From the NCBI RefSeq assembly GCF_040256395.1, contig NZ_CP158298.1:186001-250000 (forward strand): DNA of 64,000 bases. Reading direction: 5' to 3'. This DNA is from Deinococcus sonorensis KR-87 (GTDB lineage Bacteria; Deinococcota; Deinococci; Deinococcales; Deinococcaceae). Of this stretch, positions 1-9,426 are shown piece by piece; position 1 is the stretch's first letter; each line of letters starts with the position of its first letter. The notes below the pieces were generated by a model, which was not told where the DNA came from, ran no database searches, and saw only the letters and a list, made by a program, of their open reading frames with translations. Both the position numbers and the translations under genes were made by a program.

Positions 1-1253
1 TCACCCTACGCCACCTCTTGTCTCCATGTTGTTGAGGAGCTTTTTTCACGGCTGTCCACCAGGGAGTACGTTCTGCGGGGCACCGGACCTCCTGCTCTGG
101 GCGCAGGTGCCCTGCCCGCTTTGCCTCGCTGTTCCTTCAGCGTTCCCACCGTCACGTTAGGCTGAACAGGATGACGGGCAGGTGACACCAGCCAAGCCAG
201 GTGGGCAAGTGGGAATTCACGTTCAGGAGCTCAGGGCAGCGGCATGCCCCGCTTTGCAGGTGCACCACCGGCGGGCCCGCCGGATGGCCGGTGCCGAACC
301 AGCTCCGCTCGCCGCTCAAGCAACACGGCGACGACGGTACCCATCCCCTCGCCCCGAAACGGATGCAAACGAGATTCACGTGGTCTGGCCCACAGGTCGG
401 ATGAGGACCAGTGCAAGGCCACACGTCAAACGGTGCCCGAATGGCAGCAGAGGCACCTCCATCAGACGAGCACGCAAGGAATTCGAACGGTGGGGGGTCC
501 CCCCTGCTCCTCCGGTCCAGTCCACCCGATCAGCCATCAGCGGGGACGCCCACAATCAGCCATGCTGTCAACGTCCGTCTCCGGCGAGTCCAGGTGAGCT
601 TGAGGCCTCGACGACCGTGACCCTGTGCGCACCCGGCCTCCTGCGGGCTCGGGACGGGTTCAGGGCGGTGGGACACGGGGCACCCCGTTCAAGTGCCAGA
701 CGGACGTTCTTGTCCGCTCCTCGAGACGCTCCAGGCAACCGGAAGACGGCGACAGAGGCGGAGCAGGTGGTGCGCCGCCCGGCAGAGGGGCTCATCGTAG
801 AGCGAATCGCCAGGGTGCGTTCCACCAGCAACGCGCCAGACTGGACGCGAGACCCCGTCGCCGATCATGAGCTCAGACCCGGCCTTGACCACGGCGGAGG
901 ACAGGCGCTCAACGCCAGTGTTCCCAGATCATTGCCTGTTCCACTGAGGTACGGATCCGTTTCGGTGGGCGGTGTGTCATCCGTTTCCTCCGGCTTCAGA
1001 ACGGTGATGCGTCGTGAGGCCTGCGGCGTTCCGCATGGCCCAGAACGGTCCTCCAGCTCGGCCTCGCCGGCCGAAGGCCTGCTGAGGTGCGGGGGCGACG
1101 GGCCGTGGGGCTTCCGCCGTCGTCAAGCACCCGGGGCTGTCCGCGCGCCGGCCGACAGGACGGAACACGCGGCGGACCTTGGCTCCGGGCCAGGCCGCCG
1201 CGGGATGATCGAGCTGTCGGCCGTCGGGGCACGGAAGCCGGCGCCGTCGCGCT
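1..1253. other. No recognisable gene
   Basis: All frames on both strands were read. The long open frames here are arginine-, proline- and alanine-rich shadow frames typical of GC-rich DNA. None has a convincing start signal or a familiar motif. It may be decayed sequence; I see nothing I can name. Confidence 0.5.
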
Positions 1254-1832
1254 TCACCGTTCAGAGTGGCTCGGCAGGGCGTTGGCGCTCCTGATGTCCC
1301 GAGGCCTGTGGGTGTCCAGCCCGGCGAGGCTCAGGACCTCCAGAAGGAACTCCGTTTTCCCCGCGGTGTAAGCGTCCAAGTCATGACTGAAGCGCTGCGC
1401 GAGGTGCAGTTTCAACTCGGCGTACCGGCGCGCGAGTGCGGGGTTCCTTCGGAGTGCCGTCCGGATGATCAAGTGATTGTGCAGCGCGAGACTGCCCTGC
1501 GGACTCAGGTAAAGGTGGTGCCGTGGCCCGTCGTGGAGACTGTCGAAGGCCTCGCGGCCCTCGATGCCCTGGTCGCCGAGATGGCGGTACCCCACCACGC
1601 TCAGACGATCAATGATGTCGGGAACATCGCTGCGAAAGGGCACGACCACCGTCAGGTCGATGATGGGTTTGGCCGGCAGACCCTTGACCGCCGTGCTGCC
1701 CACATGCTCGACGCTCAAGGCGGTGCGCTGCACCGCCGGCCAGATCCGGCGGCGCAGCAGCTGAAAAGCGGCCGGCCACGACGGGTCATAGGGCAAGACC
1801 AGGGGTGGCTGCCCGCCTTGGGTTTCGTTCAT
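1254..1832 (-). CDS. GrpB family protein (UPF0157)
   Basis: A 192-residue protein of the GrpB/UPF0157 family, which has a nucleotidyltransferase-like fold and no firmly established reaction. Family hallmarks are YDPSWPAAF near residues 15-23 and the conserved VEHVGSTAVKGLPAKPIID segment near residues 41-59, whose GSTAV..L..KPIID part matches the family's nucleotide-binding-like motif. A DGPRHHLYL segment follows in the middle of the protein. The open frame extends 108 codons further upstream, but that part is low-complexity. I chose the ATG at 1832 because GGTGAGG lies just before it and family homology begins at once. Length is normal for the family. No operon partner is evident; the next gene on this strand is 570 bp upstream. 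Confidence 0.85.
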   Translation of the reverse strand: MNETQGGQPPLVLPYDPSWPAAFQLLRRRIWPAVQRTALSVEHVGSTAVKGLPAKPIIDLTVVVPFRSDVPDIIDRLSVVGYRHLGDQGIEGREAFDSLHDGPRHHLYLSPQGSLALHNHLIIRTALRRNPALARRYAELKLHLAQRFSHDLDAYTAGKTEFLLEVLSLAGLDTHRPRDIRSANALPSHSER

Positions 1833-2399
1833 GACCTCACCGTGCCGCGGCGGCTTTGGGGGCGTGTACCCGTCATGAGGCGGCGGGGCACGTCGTCGCG
1901 GGCGGTGCCGGTGCCGTGCTCCTGCACTCCGGCCTCCCCCGGTGGTCCGGAAGGCCGGGGGTCCAGCCTCAACCCAGTCCTGCAGTTCAGGGCCGGTTGT
2001 GGTGTGAGCGGCACGCGGGGCCGCCGCAGGTCCGTGACGCGAGGAGCCGGCTGGCCCGGACCGGTCGCCGAGCCTGCGGAGCACAGGTTCGAACGGGCCT
2101 GCGCGTGTGGCAGGGAGCGCGGCTGATCTGGACGCTGCGCCTCTGTGGACCACCACCCGCGCTGCCGCACAGCCGGGTGGCGCGGCAGCACCGAAGCCGC
2201 GCGTGATCCGGCTGTCGCGGCGTCCAGCCGGTGGCGCCTGACCTGCGGGCCCGGCCGCAGCGGGTGAACCGGTTCACTCCAGCGCCGTTCCCCGGCCACA
2301 CGGGACGAAGCCACGAGAACACCAATCCATGTGTGTACGATGGTCATGTGCTGCTCCTGTTCGAGCGGGTCTCGGGTGGCCGCCCCTGAACTGTGTGGC
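1833..2399. other. Gap without a recognisable gene
   Basis: On the minus strand a frame opens at about 2345 with an AGGAG Shine-Dalgarno and a start reading MTIVHTWIGVLVASS. It soon becomes arginine-rich and unrecognisable, so it may be the front end of a decayed gene. Nothing else is supported. Confidence 0.4.
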
Positions 2400-2840
2400 T
2401 CATTTGTCAAGAAATGTCGTCCGGGACGCGTTGCCGACAGCAACGATGGTGCCCTGGGCGGTGGCGCACAGGACCCTGGTGCCCTGCTTCACGACGACCA
2501 CACTGCAGCGGCACAGCGCGGTCCGCCTGCCCGCCCGGATCACCTGGGCCTGCGCCGCGACCCAGGTTCCCTCGGCCGGCTCCACGTAACTGATGTGCAT
2601 GCTGGCCGTCACCACCTGGGGCCCGAGGACACTGCCGCCCGCGCAGGCGAGGGCCGTGTCGGCCAGGGAACTCAGCAGGCCTTCGTGAACCGTGCCGGCC
2701 CGGTGAAGGAAGGTCGGGCGCACCTCCAGGCTCAGCTCCACCTGGCCGGGCTGCGCGGCCGTCACCTGCGTGCCGAGCAGCCGGCTGAACGGGTCTGCGG
2801 CGATGGCACGCTGAGCCGCGTTCAGGTCAAAATCCATCAT
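2400..2840 (-). CDS. PaaI-type hotdog-fold thioesterase
   Basis: A 146-residue single hotdog domain, the usual size of PaaI-like acyl-CoA thioesterases, which are cytoplasmic and hydrolyse aryl- or acyl-CoA esters. The active-site helix region reads HEGLLSSLADTALACA (about residues 48-63), with the preceding FLHRAGTV loop and a following strand HISYVEPAEG, as in the family. The start is ATGATG at 2840, with AGGAG 8 nt upstream. A quinone oxidoreductase gene lies 125 bp upstream on the same strand, so the two could be co-transcribed, but the spacing is loose. The substrate cannot be told from sequence. Confidence 0.85.
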   Translation of the reverse strand: MMDFDLNAAQRAIAADPFSRLLGTQVTAAQPGQVELSLEVRPTFLHRAGTVHEGLLSSLADTALACAGGSVLGPQVVTASMHISYVEPAEGTWVAAQAQVIRAGRRTALCRCSVVVVKQGTRVLCATAQGTIVAVGNASRTTFLDK

Positions 2841-2965
2841 GGTGTGTCTCCTGCGGCACACTCGCTCCACGAGTCCATCCGGTCCGGGGACGTGGCCGGC
2901 GCCGAGCGGTGTGGGTGTCGGGCCCGGGGAACGCCAGCGGGCTGTCCGCGCGTGAACGCTTGGCG

Positions 2966-3952
2966 TTACGACGTGATCCGGGCAACGAACTTGCCGGTGC
3001 TGTGTCCGCTCGCCATCCGCTGGTGGATTTCGGGAATGTCCGCGAGTTCCACCGCGGACGGTCGGGGCAGCTGAAGGCGTCGCGCGGCGAGGTGCGCGAG
3101 GCTGCATTCCATGGCCCACCGCACCCGGTGGGGCGCGCGGGCCGCGAGGGCCCGCAGGCTGAAGCCGCCGACGGCGATATTTCCGGCAAGCAGCCGCGGC
3201 GCGGGAGGAAGCGGCCCGAACGGTTCACCCGAGGGGTTGCCGAACAGGACCACGCGTGCACCTTGAGCGGCCACACGCAGGTCCGTGTCCAGCAGCGCGG
3301 TGCCGAGCGGATCCAGGATAACCTGACACGCCCCCGGGGACTGCGCAGCGAAGGACTCGAATTCACCGTCCTCCCTGGACAGCACCAGGTCAAAGCCAGC
3401 GTTCTGGGCCGCCTCTTCTTTGCTGGCCTGGCCCACCGTTCCGATGAGCTGCGAGCAGCCGTACAGCGGGAGCAGCTGGGCGAGGGCGTGCCCCAGCCCC
3501 CCGCCGGCGGACTGAACGAGCACCGTATCTCCGGCCTGCACGCGCGCCGCATCGGTGATCAGGAGCAGCGCCGTGGAGACGGTCAGGGGGACGGTCGCCG
3601 CCAAGTCGAGGTCCACGCCGGCAGCAAGCGGCACGGTGAGTGCCGCGGGAACCCGGACGACCTCGGCGTACCCTCCACCGGTGGTCAGGGCCACGACCGG
3701 CTGACCGGCCGTGAGGCCGTCGACGTGTGAACCGACCGCCCGCACGGTGCCGGCCACCTCCAACCCCGGGGCGTAGGGCCAGTGTTGAACGTACCCGGCG
3801 TCGCCACGGCGCGCCATCACATCCAGGTAGTTGATGCCTGCATACGCGACATCGATGGTGACGTCCGTGGGGCCAGGAACAGGCAGCGGCAGGATGTGAA
3901 GGCCGGTGGTGTCCGGACCGGTGGACGGAGCGTCGATCAGCAATGCACGCAC
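2966..3952 (-). CDS. Zinc-free quinone oxidoreductase / MDR family
   Basis: A 328-residue medium-chain dehydrogenase/reductase of the quinone oxidoreductase branch, which reduces quinones or enones with NADPH in the cytoplasm. The GroES-like half contains NYLDVMARRGD and APGLEVAGTV. The Rossmann half has the nucleotide-binding VQSAGGGLGHALAQL, where the family usually shows A-G-GVG. The cysteines of the structural zinc site are absent. The start is the GTG at 3952: AAGGAG stands 8 nt before it, and homology begins with RALLIDAP. An upstream in-frame start at 4018 adds 22 residues without family character. This is a different gene from the similar reductase at 57690. Confidence 0.85.
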   Translation of the reverse strand: MRALLIDAPSTGPDTTGLHILPLPVPGPTDVTIDVAYAGINYLDVMARRGDAGYVQHWPYAPGLEVAGTVRAVGSHVDGLTAGQPVVALTTGGGYAEVVRVPAALTVPLAAGVDLDLAATVPLTVSTALLLITDAARVQAGDTVLVQSAGGGLGHALAQLLPLYGCSQLIGTVGQASKEEAAQNAGFDLVLSREDGEFESFAAQSPGACQVILDPLGTALLDTDLRVAAQGARVVLFGNPSGEPFGPLPPAPRLLAGNIAVGGFSLRALAARAPHRVRWAMECSLAHLAARRLQLPRPSAVELADIPEIHQRMASGHSTGKFVARITS

Positions 3953-4561
3953 AGCATCGTCTCCTTCTGGGCGGGTGTCCTCCACAGCGTGGCTGCTGCC
4001 GTTGAACACGGACGCCACGGGCGGCGCTGCCCGGGAGGCGCCAGGCGCCTCGCTGGTGGGCCAGCGGCCGCGTCAGCGTTCCAGCGAGGCAACGGTCGGT
4101 TCGGCGACGGGCATGGGGCCGATGCTGGGTTCAGCAGAGGCATCCACCCCGGGTCTGCTTCGACGGGCGGCACCACAGGCGCCGCGTGCGTGGACACCGC
4201 GCCGCGGACCACGGATGCGGCGGTGCCCCTCGGGAAGGAAATGTCGGGGCCGAGCCTGGCGACGGCCGGGGGGTCCAGGACGTCCCACGTCGTGCCGTGC
4301 TCGCCCACCGCGCAGCTGACGTCCTCCCCGAGGTTGACCTGCCCGGCGGGATGCTCAACCAGCGGCCGCGATCACGATCCTGAGGGCCCGGGCCGTCCCG
4401 AGGTGGCCTTCCGCCGTGCGCGGCGAGGCCAGCGGACGATTGAGCGAGTTCAGGCACGTACAACCCAGTGCCAGGCCGCCAGGGTCGGCGTGGCTCTTCC
4501 GGACAACCCCGATGCGGTGTGACATGGCAGCTCCTGACGTGGCCGAGCGCAGGGACAGGCG
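3953..4561. other. Probable decayed gene of unknown family (minus strand)
   Basis: On the minus strand an ATG at 4525 with AGGAG 7 nt upstream opens a 56-codon frame reading MSHRIGVVRKSHADPGG and ending at a TGA near 4355. The next frame continues openly with GQVNLGEDVSCAVGEHG and DPPAVARLGPDISF down to about 4100. Good coding character split over two frames suggests a frameshifted gene. I do not recognise the family. Confidence 0.35.
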
Positions 4562-5176
4562 TCACGGGTCAACCTGGCCGTGAAGGACGGTTGGTGGGTG
4601 AGGGGCCATGGCCAGCTGGTCGATGCCGGGGTGTGAGACGTGCAGCACCCGGTACTGAACGTCATCGTCGTTGGGCACACCCTGCGTCCAGAGGGTGAAG
4701 TGGACGATTTCCCAGGCCTGTGGATCAAAGGCCACGGCCGTGGCGTACACCTGCGAACAGGCGGCGCGCGCCGACGCCTGAGCGAGATGACGGTCCAGAA
4801 CGCCGTGCAGTTCAGCGTCGGCCGGGATGCGAGCGGTGCGGCGGGAGGCCGCGACGGGCTGCGGCGCGGCCGCCTGACCCGGCAGGTACTGAAGGCCGAT
4901 GTACCGGCGCACGGCCGGCCGGCCGAAGGAACCCGACAGTCTCCTGAAGCCTTCGCCCAGCAGAAACTGGCGCATCCCGTCGGGATCGACCCAGAGGTAG
5001 AACGGCGCGTACTGGTGAACGGTGGAGCCCTGCTCGCCGCGAACCCGCACGCAGTAGGCCTTCAGGCCCAGCCCTGGAAAGTGGTCGGTGGCGTGTCCGT
5101 TGGTGGCGACGCGGTGACGGATGATCTGCATGTCGTAGTCGGCAGGCAAGGTGAATTCATACTGCATCGCATGCAT
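4562..5176 (-). CDS. DUF4865 family protein
   Basis: A 204-residue protein matching DUF4865. The family N-terminus is plain: MQYEFTLPADYDMQIIRHRV, then FPGLGLKAYCVR, YAPFYLWVDPDGMRQFLLG, and near the C-terminus DDVQYRVLHVSHPGID. The function is unknown. I chose the ATG at 5176 because AAGGAG lies 8 nt upstream; a start at 5218 would add 14 residues without support. It is the last gene of a three-gene operon and overlaps the upstream cupin gene by 20 bp, implying translational coupling. DUF4865 genes often sit beside tautomerases (general knowledge), so a role in the same small-molecule pathway is likely but unproven. Confidence 0.85.
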   Translation of the reverse strand: MHAMQYEFTLPADYDMQIIRHRVATNGHATDHFPGLGLKAYCVRVRGEQGSTVHQYAPFYLWVDPDGMRQFLLGEGFRRLSGSFGRPAVRRYIGLQYLPGQAAAPQPVAASRRTARIPADAELHGVLDRHLAQASARAACSQVYATAVAFDPQAWEIVHFTLWTQGVPNDDDVQYRVLHVSHPGIDQLAMAPHPPTVLHGQVDP

Positions 5177-5597
5177 GGTGGCGCTCCTTGGGTTCCGGTG
5201 GGGGCAGGTGATCGTCACCGTCGGCGACGTGCGCGAGCCACTGCGTGGCGTGTGAGGCGAGCGCCGGTTGGATGGCGAGGTGCTGCATCAGGCTGTCGGG
5301 CGCGGCGCCATGCCAGTGTTGTTCGCCGGCCTGGACAATGAGGGTGTCACCCGGAGTCATCACCTGAGGGGCTTCGCCTTTGCGCTGCAGGAGGCCGCGT
5401 CCGAGCGTGACCACCAGGATCTGCTCATGCGGGTGGATATGCCACGCGGTGCGGGCGCCGGGCGAGAAGGTCACCCGCAGGAGTTTCGTTTCGATGTCCG
5501 GGGCGTCCGGGGTGAGCGCGTCCACCCACACCTGACCGGTGAAGAGGTCGGCGGGCCCTGGAGTCGTGATCAGGTCGCTGTTGTTCCGGCGGTGCAT
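5157..5597 (-). CDS. Cupin-domain protein
   Basis: A 146-residue single-domain cupin. The first cupin motif is visible as WHIHPHEQILVVTLGRG (His-x-His-x4-Gln/Glu type, about residues 52-68) and the second as PGDTLIVQAGEQHWHGA (about residues 83-99), giving the histidines expected for a metal site. The protein resembles carboxymuconolactone-decarboxylase-associated cupins, but the substrate is unknown. Its ATG overlaps the tautomerase stop codon by one base (TGATG), and its 3' end overlaps the DUF4865 start. It is therefore the middle gene of a tightly coupled operon. Confidence 0.85.
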   Translation of the reverse strand: MHRRNNSDLITTPGPADLFTGQVWVDALTPDAPDIETKLLRVTFSPGARTAWHIHPHEQILVVTLGRGLLQRKGEAPQVMTPGDTLIVQAGEQHWHGAAPDSLMQHLAIQPALASHATQWLAHVADGDDHLPPPEPKERHHACDAV

Positions 5598-6016
5598 CAG
5601 GCCTCCTGCCGGTGCCCTGGCACCGGTGTGTTCCCGGCCAGCATCTGGGCGACGCCGCAGCCAAACGACCAGTCTTCCGCGGTGTTCATCGTGATGGTGA
5701 CCATCACGTCCTCGGGGCGCAGCCCCAGGGAGACGGAGAGTTTTTCAACCAGGCACCGGTAGAACGACGCCTTGGCGGCGGCGGAGCGGGCGCGCCCAGC
5801 GGTGACGCTGATAAAGACCTGGTCGCGGCTGCGCTGAATGCCGAGGTACTGGTCGTCGAAGATAAACTCACTTTCCGCGTGCTGGTGGATGACCTGAAAG
5901 CGGTCGTCGTGGGGCACCTCGAACGCCTCGACGAGTGCCTCGTGCACACGGTCGGCAAGGGCTCTGAGGTACGCGGGTGATTTGCCCTGGAGCAGCGAAA
6001 GACGAACAAACGGCAT
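5597..6016 (-). CDS. Tautomerase family protein (MIF/4-OT fold)
   Basis: A 139-residue tautomerase-superfamily protein. The catalytic N-terminal proline follows the start Met (MPFVRLSLLQGKSPAYL). Two beta-alpha-beta units follow, the second ending with PEDVMVTITMNTAEDWSFG, as in the long tautomerase_2-type proteins. Such enzymes interconvert enol and keto acids in aromatic breakdown; the substrate here is unknown. The start at 6016 is preceded by AAAGGAGG, one of the best ribosome sites in the window. It is the first gene of the tautomerase-cupin-DUF4865 operon. A GTTTC...GAAAC dyad lies about 80-115 bp upstream and could be a regulator site. Confidence 0.88.
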   Translation of the reverse strand: MPFVRLSLLQGKSPAYLRALADRVHEALVEAFEVPHDDRFQVIHQHAESEFIFDDQYLGIQRSRDQVFISVTAGRARSAAAKASFYRCLVEKLSVSLGLRPEDVMVTITMNTAEDWSFGCGVAQMLAGNTPVPGHRQEA

Positions 6017-6929
6017 GAGGGTGGCCTCCTTTGAACCTGGACGCGCGAATGCGCGGATGCCTGATGGTACGGAGCGGAAATCTTGAGGTCTATCGCAAGG
6101 TTTCACACGGATTGTTCTGAAAAATCGAAACGTGAGGCGTGAATGGTGCGCCACGGACAAGCCCGCCGCACCGGGCAGGTCACCGCCCGGTCGCTCGGTC
6201 CGGTGGTGCCACCGTGGCCTCTGCACGGGCCAGGGTCACGCCACACCCAGCCGCGGCCGTCCCCTCACCGCCAAGAGGCACGGCGGCTGAAGGCTGGCCT
6301 CAGCCAGGACCGGGCCCTCGCGGCTGGCGTGGGCATGGGAAAAGAAGTGGAACGCCGGGTGGATCCGCCCGTCCTCCTCACCCTAACGTCCACCGACTGA
6401 ACCTTCGGAGGGCGCTGCTCAGGTGGATGGGCCCGGCAGCAAAACTCGCGCCCTGCAATGTGCTGAACACGCCCGACGAACCGTCACGCGGAAGCGGCTG
6501 CTCACCCAAACGGCACAGGCGCCTCACGCCACCCTCCACCGCAAGTGGGCCCTGCAGGAAGGGCCTGCGTGATCCGCGGGCACCCGGACGGGACGCTCGC
6601 CGGGCGCGTCCCGCCCGAATAGGACGCCGTGTGGCTTCCCGCACCGGCATCACACGGACCCCGCCGCACCGGCAGGCGAGGTCCAGGTGGAACGGCGCTG
6701 GCGGCGACGCCGGATCGCCCTGCGGCCCCGCGGGTCACCCGGTTCAGGCCACGCGAGCGGCGGCGCGCATCATCCACCGGTCACAGTGCATCCCGCACAG
6801 GCTTCAGGTCGCGCGTCCACGGTGGAAGCCAGATTCGGGATCACGCGGTCCACGGTCCGCCGTGCCCTCAACCGCGGGTCACCACGCCCTTTTGCCGCCC
6901 ACTTCACCTTTGCGCGACTGGAGGTCCGC
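6017..6929. other. Upstream region of tautomerase operon; otherwise no gene
   Basis: Positions 6060-6140 are less GC-rich than their surroundings and presumably hold the operon promoter, with candidate -10 TACCAT on the minus strand near 6066-6071. A GTTTC/GAAAC dyad spans about 6100-6132. From 6140 to 6929 only shadow-like arginine-rich frames are present and I recognise nothing. Confidence 0.4.
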
Positions 6930-7462
6930 ATGACGCTCAACCCCACAACCCTGCCCGTTCCGACGGAATTCGTTACACCGCGGTTCGTGCGGCGCCGTCA
7001 CCTGCTCATCGACACCGCCGTGGATGACGACGCGGTCATGGATTCCCGGGCAAGAATGCCGAGGATCTCGCAATGCACATGGGCGAGCACGAACGCGATG
7101 AGGCCTACGGGTTCAGCATCTTCAGCGCGGACCAGGGCCGGTTTATGGGGTTGTTATCTGTCCATCCGGTGGCGCCGTTTCTCGACAACTCCTGTCGTGA
7201 TCCGCAGGCGGTGGGGCAGCTGAACCGTGTCGACACCCGCGTGGAGTACTGGCTGCGCCGAGGCGCAGACCGGGCGTCGAACTGGAATTCCTGCGTGAGG
7301 TTCAGGCGTGGATGCCTTAGGCGTGGTGATTCAGGCGGGTGGCATTCGGTTCACGGCGCGGCATGCACGAGCAGCGTGCCCGGTACGAAGCGGCAGGCTT
7401 GACGGCACTGGCCACGCTGGCCGCGAAGCAAGGCGAGCGGCGCTGTTCCTTCCACACCTGAG
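6930..7462 (+). pseudogene. GNAT-family acetyltransferase, broken
   Basis: Fragments of one GNAT acetyltransferase (RimJ/RimL-like) lie in order but in different frames. From the ATG at 6930: TEFVTPRFVRRRHL and DTAVDDDAVMDSR. Then, in a second frame from about 7056: NAEDLAMHMGEHERDEAYGF, SIFSADQGRFMG, VAPFLDN and RVEYWLRRGAD. Next GVELEFLREVQAWMP in a third frame, ending at a TAG at 7320. Finally VAFGSRRGMHEQRARYEAAG up to the stop at 7462. Compared with the family as I recall it, some 15-20 residues between MDSR and NAEDL are missing, so there is an internal deletion plus at least two frameshifts. No working enzyme can be made. Confidence 0.75.
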
Positions 7463-7787
7463 CGTTGAGCGTGCGCGGGTCCACCGCGGCGTGACACCGG
7501 CACATCGAACAGGCAACGACCCGGTGCAGGGTGAATACCGCCGCACCACCGGGTGACCCTGACCCGGCGAGCCGTCTACTGGTCCGGGAAGGTCGCCACT
7601 CCACCGGTCGCACCAGACCGAACAGCGCTAGGGATCTGAATGGCCCGCTCAGTGGGCGAACCCGGGCCCGGACAGCGGCCCGTCGGCAGCGACCGACCCG
7701 GGCAAGCCGGCCCCGCGCCCGTGCGGCGCCCCTTCCCGGCCAGGCACACCTCACGACACAGGATGAACGGTGCCGCCGGATGCCAGC
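7463..7787. other. Gap without a recognisable gene
   Basis: This stretch lies between the broken acetyltransferase and the 3' end of the convergent lipoprotein gene. No motif, repeat or clear terminator was seen. Confidence 0.4.
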
Positions 7788-9044
7788 TCAGCGGCACGCG
7801 TTCAGTGCTGCGGTGAGGTCACGAAGCCCCTCGGGCCCGAGCGCGCCCTGCCACGCGGGCAGGACGGCCGCCGCCCGTTGCCAGTGGACCAGTTCCGCGG
7901 TCCACGCCGGATCCGCCGTCCCGCCCTGAAGGCAGCGGGCCTGATAGGGCCCGACCTGGGCGACCGCGAGTTCCGCGAGGTGCGCCCACAGCAGCCCAGC
8001 ATTCCCAGCCCACGCGGCCGACCAGCGTCGCGTCTGCAGGTCGGTGTTCCACACCGCCACCTCGCGCAGCAGGGTGCTCAGCGCCTGCGCGCCCTCGCTT
8101 GACGGCGCCCCCGCCCCGGTCAGCCGGCCGTTCAGGGTCCATTCGTACATCCGCTCGGTGTGTGACCCTTCGCTGACGGTGGCAAACCGGGCAAGACGCT
8201 CAGACCGGCGTGCCTCGGGCGCGGACGGAATGGGCGGATCTTCCAGCGCTTCGGGCAGCACCCAGCCGACCCCCCCGACCCCGCCCCGAGTCACGCTCAG
8301 CGTCGCCGTGAGATCACGAACAGCCACCTCCTTCAGGAACAGGTCCCGGCCCGCGCCCTGCGCGCCGAAGGCCCGGAAGATCCCGGCTCCGGCGGGTTTG
8401 GACGGAAACGTCACGTCCACCCGCGCCGGTTTCCACAGCTGCAGGTCGTCCGGCTCGATCCGCACCCCCCGTGACGCGCTGAAGCCGCTCCAGTCGACGC
8501 CCGTGACCGGCGTGAGCCGCACCGGGGTGGGCTCGAGCACCGCCCCGGGCGGCACGTTGAGCGTGTACTGCACGCCGTCCGGGCCGGTAACGTTCAGCGT
8601 GCCACCGGCCGGAGTGACCTGCCCGGTCACGCTGAGGGGGACGTCCGTCTTCACCGTGACGTCCACGGGGCGCGCCGGCTCCAGCGCGAAGGGCCCCGTC
8701 GTCGGGACGTACAGCTGCAGCGGCACCTCGTGAACGAACGGGCCTTTGCGGCCGGTCAAGGTGAAGGCGTACGCGCCGGGCTGCACGTCCAGGCTCGTGA
8801 AGGTCACGCGGTCTGCCCCGGCACGCAGGGCCGTGCCGGGCGGCAGGCCACGCGCCTGCAGGTCCAGCGGGTCGCTGGGCCGGCCACCCCGCACGTCCAG
8901 CCGCAGCTCACTGGCGCTGTGGGGGACCAGTTCCACGTACCGGTGGTCCGGACGCAGGTCCAGCGCCCCCGGTGGGTGGGCAGGCGGACCAGCGCACCCG
9001 GCGAGCAGTAAGGCGGTCATCGGCACCGTCCAGCGTTGCGTCAT
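7788..9044 (-). CDS. Secreted lipoprotein, function unknown
   Basis: A 418-residue lipoprotein. The first 16 residues form a short signal peptide ending in the lipobox LLAG-Cys (Cys16), so the mature protein should be lipid-anchored outside the cytoplasm. The body from residue 25 to about 250 is rich in beta-strand-like segments (repeated V-T-V-T, PGTAL and PPGAVLEPTPV), suggesting Ig-like or ZU5-like domains. The C-terminal 150 residues look helical and Trp-rich. I do not recognise the family. I chose the ATG at 9044 because GGAGG lies 8 nt upstream and the signal peptide begins there; the open frame extends another 95 codons without coding character. Confidence 0.75.
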   Translation of the reverse strand: MTQRWTVPMTALLLAGCAGPPAHPPGALDLRPDHRYVELVPHSASELRLDVRGGRPSDPLDLQARGLPPGTALRAGADRVTFTSLDVQPGAYAFTLTGRKGPFVHEVPLQLYVPTTGPFALEPARPVDVTVKTDVPLSVTGQVTPAGGTLNVTGPDGVQYTLNVPPGAVLEPTPVRLTPVTGVDWSGFSASRGVRIEPDDLQLWKPARVDVTFPSKPAGAGIFRAFGAQGAGRDLFLKEVAVRDLTATLSVTRGGVGGVGWVLPEALEDPPIPSAPEARRSERLARFATVSEGSHTERMYEWTLNGRLTGAGAPSSEGAQALSTLLREVAVWNTDLQTRRWSAAWAGNAGLLWAHLAELAVAQVGPYQARCLQGGTADPAWTAELVHWQRAAAVLPAWQGALGPEGLRDLTAALNACR

Positions 9045-9358
9045 CACATTCCCTCCGGGCCCGTGGCCCTGGACTCCAGAAGTATCAACCGGCGCGTGAC
9101 ATCCGGGTGACGCGCCGTACAGCGCCGGAGCACGCCGTTCCGGCGCCCCTGAGCTTCCGTGGTCACAACACCAGACGTTGTTCATGACGCTGAGGTCGTC
9201 TCCGTGGAGGGGATCACGAAGGAGGTGCGCTGGGCGAAAGGAGAGCCGCGGACCGGCCGGCAGATCGTGAATGAGCCGCGGGTCGTGCGCCACCCGCGCA
9301 GGTGGCCGCTTCCCTGCGGCGCCGTCCATGGCCCTGGGCGTAAAAGATCAGGTTGATA
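9045..9358. other. Divergent intergenic region
   Basis: This separates the divergent lipoprotein and the acidic-tailed protein. No gene is recognisable. The right end grades into the promoter at 9359. Confidence 0.45.
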
Positions 9359-9387
9359 TTGTCCGCAACAGAGCGAAGTGTTACCAT
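9359..9387 (+). promoter_or_regulatory. Putative sigma-70-type promoter
   Basis: TTGTCC at 9359-9364 and TACCAT at 9382-9387 are separated by 17 bp and lie 40 bp upstream of the ATG at 9427. A TTGATA at 9353 lies at an unsuitable distance. Predicted by eye only. Confidence 0.45.
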
Positions 9388-9426
9388 ACCCGCACCAGCA
9401 CCCCCTTCACCGCACAGGAGACTTCC

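Noticed and set aside
182..1294. 370-codon open frame on the plus strand
   Set aside because: Arg/Pro/Ser/Ala-rich with no motif or ribosome site; stop-free stretches are common in such GC-rich DNA.
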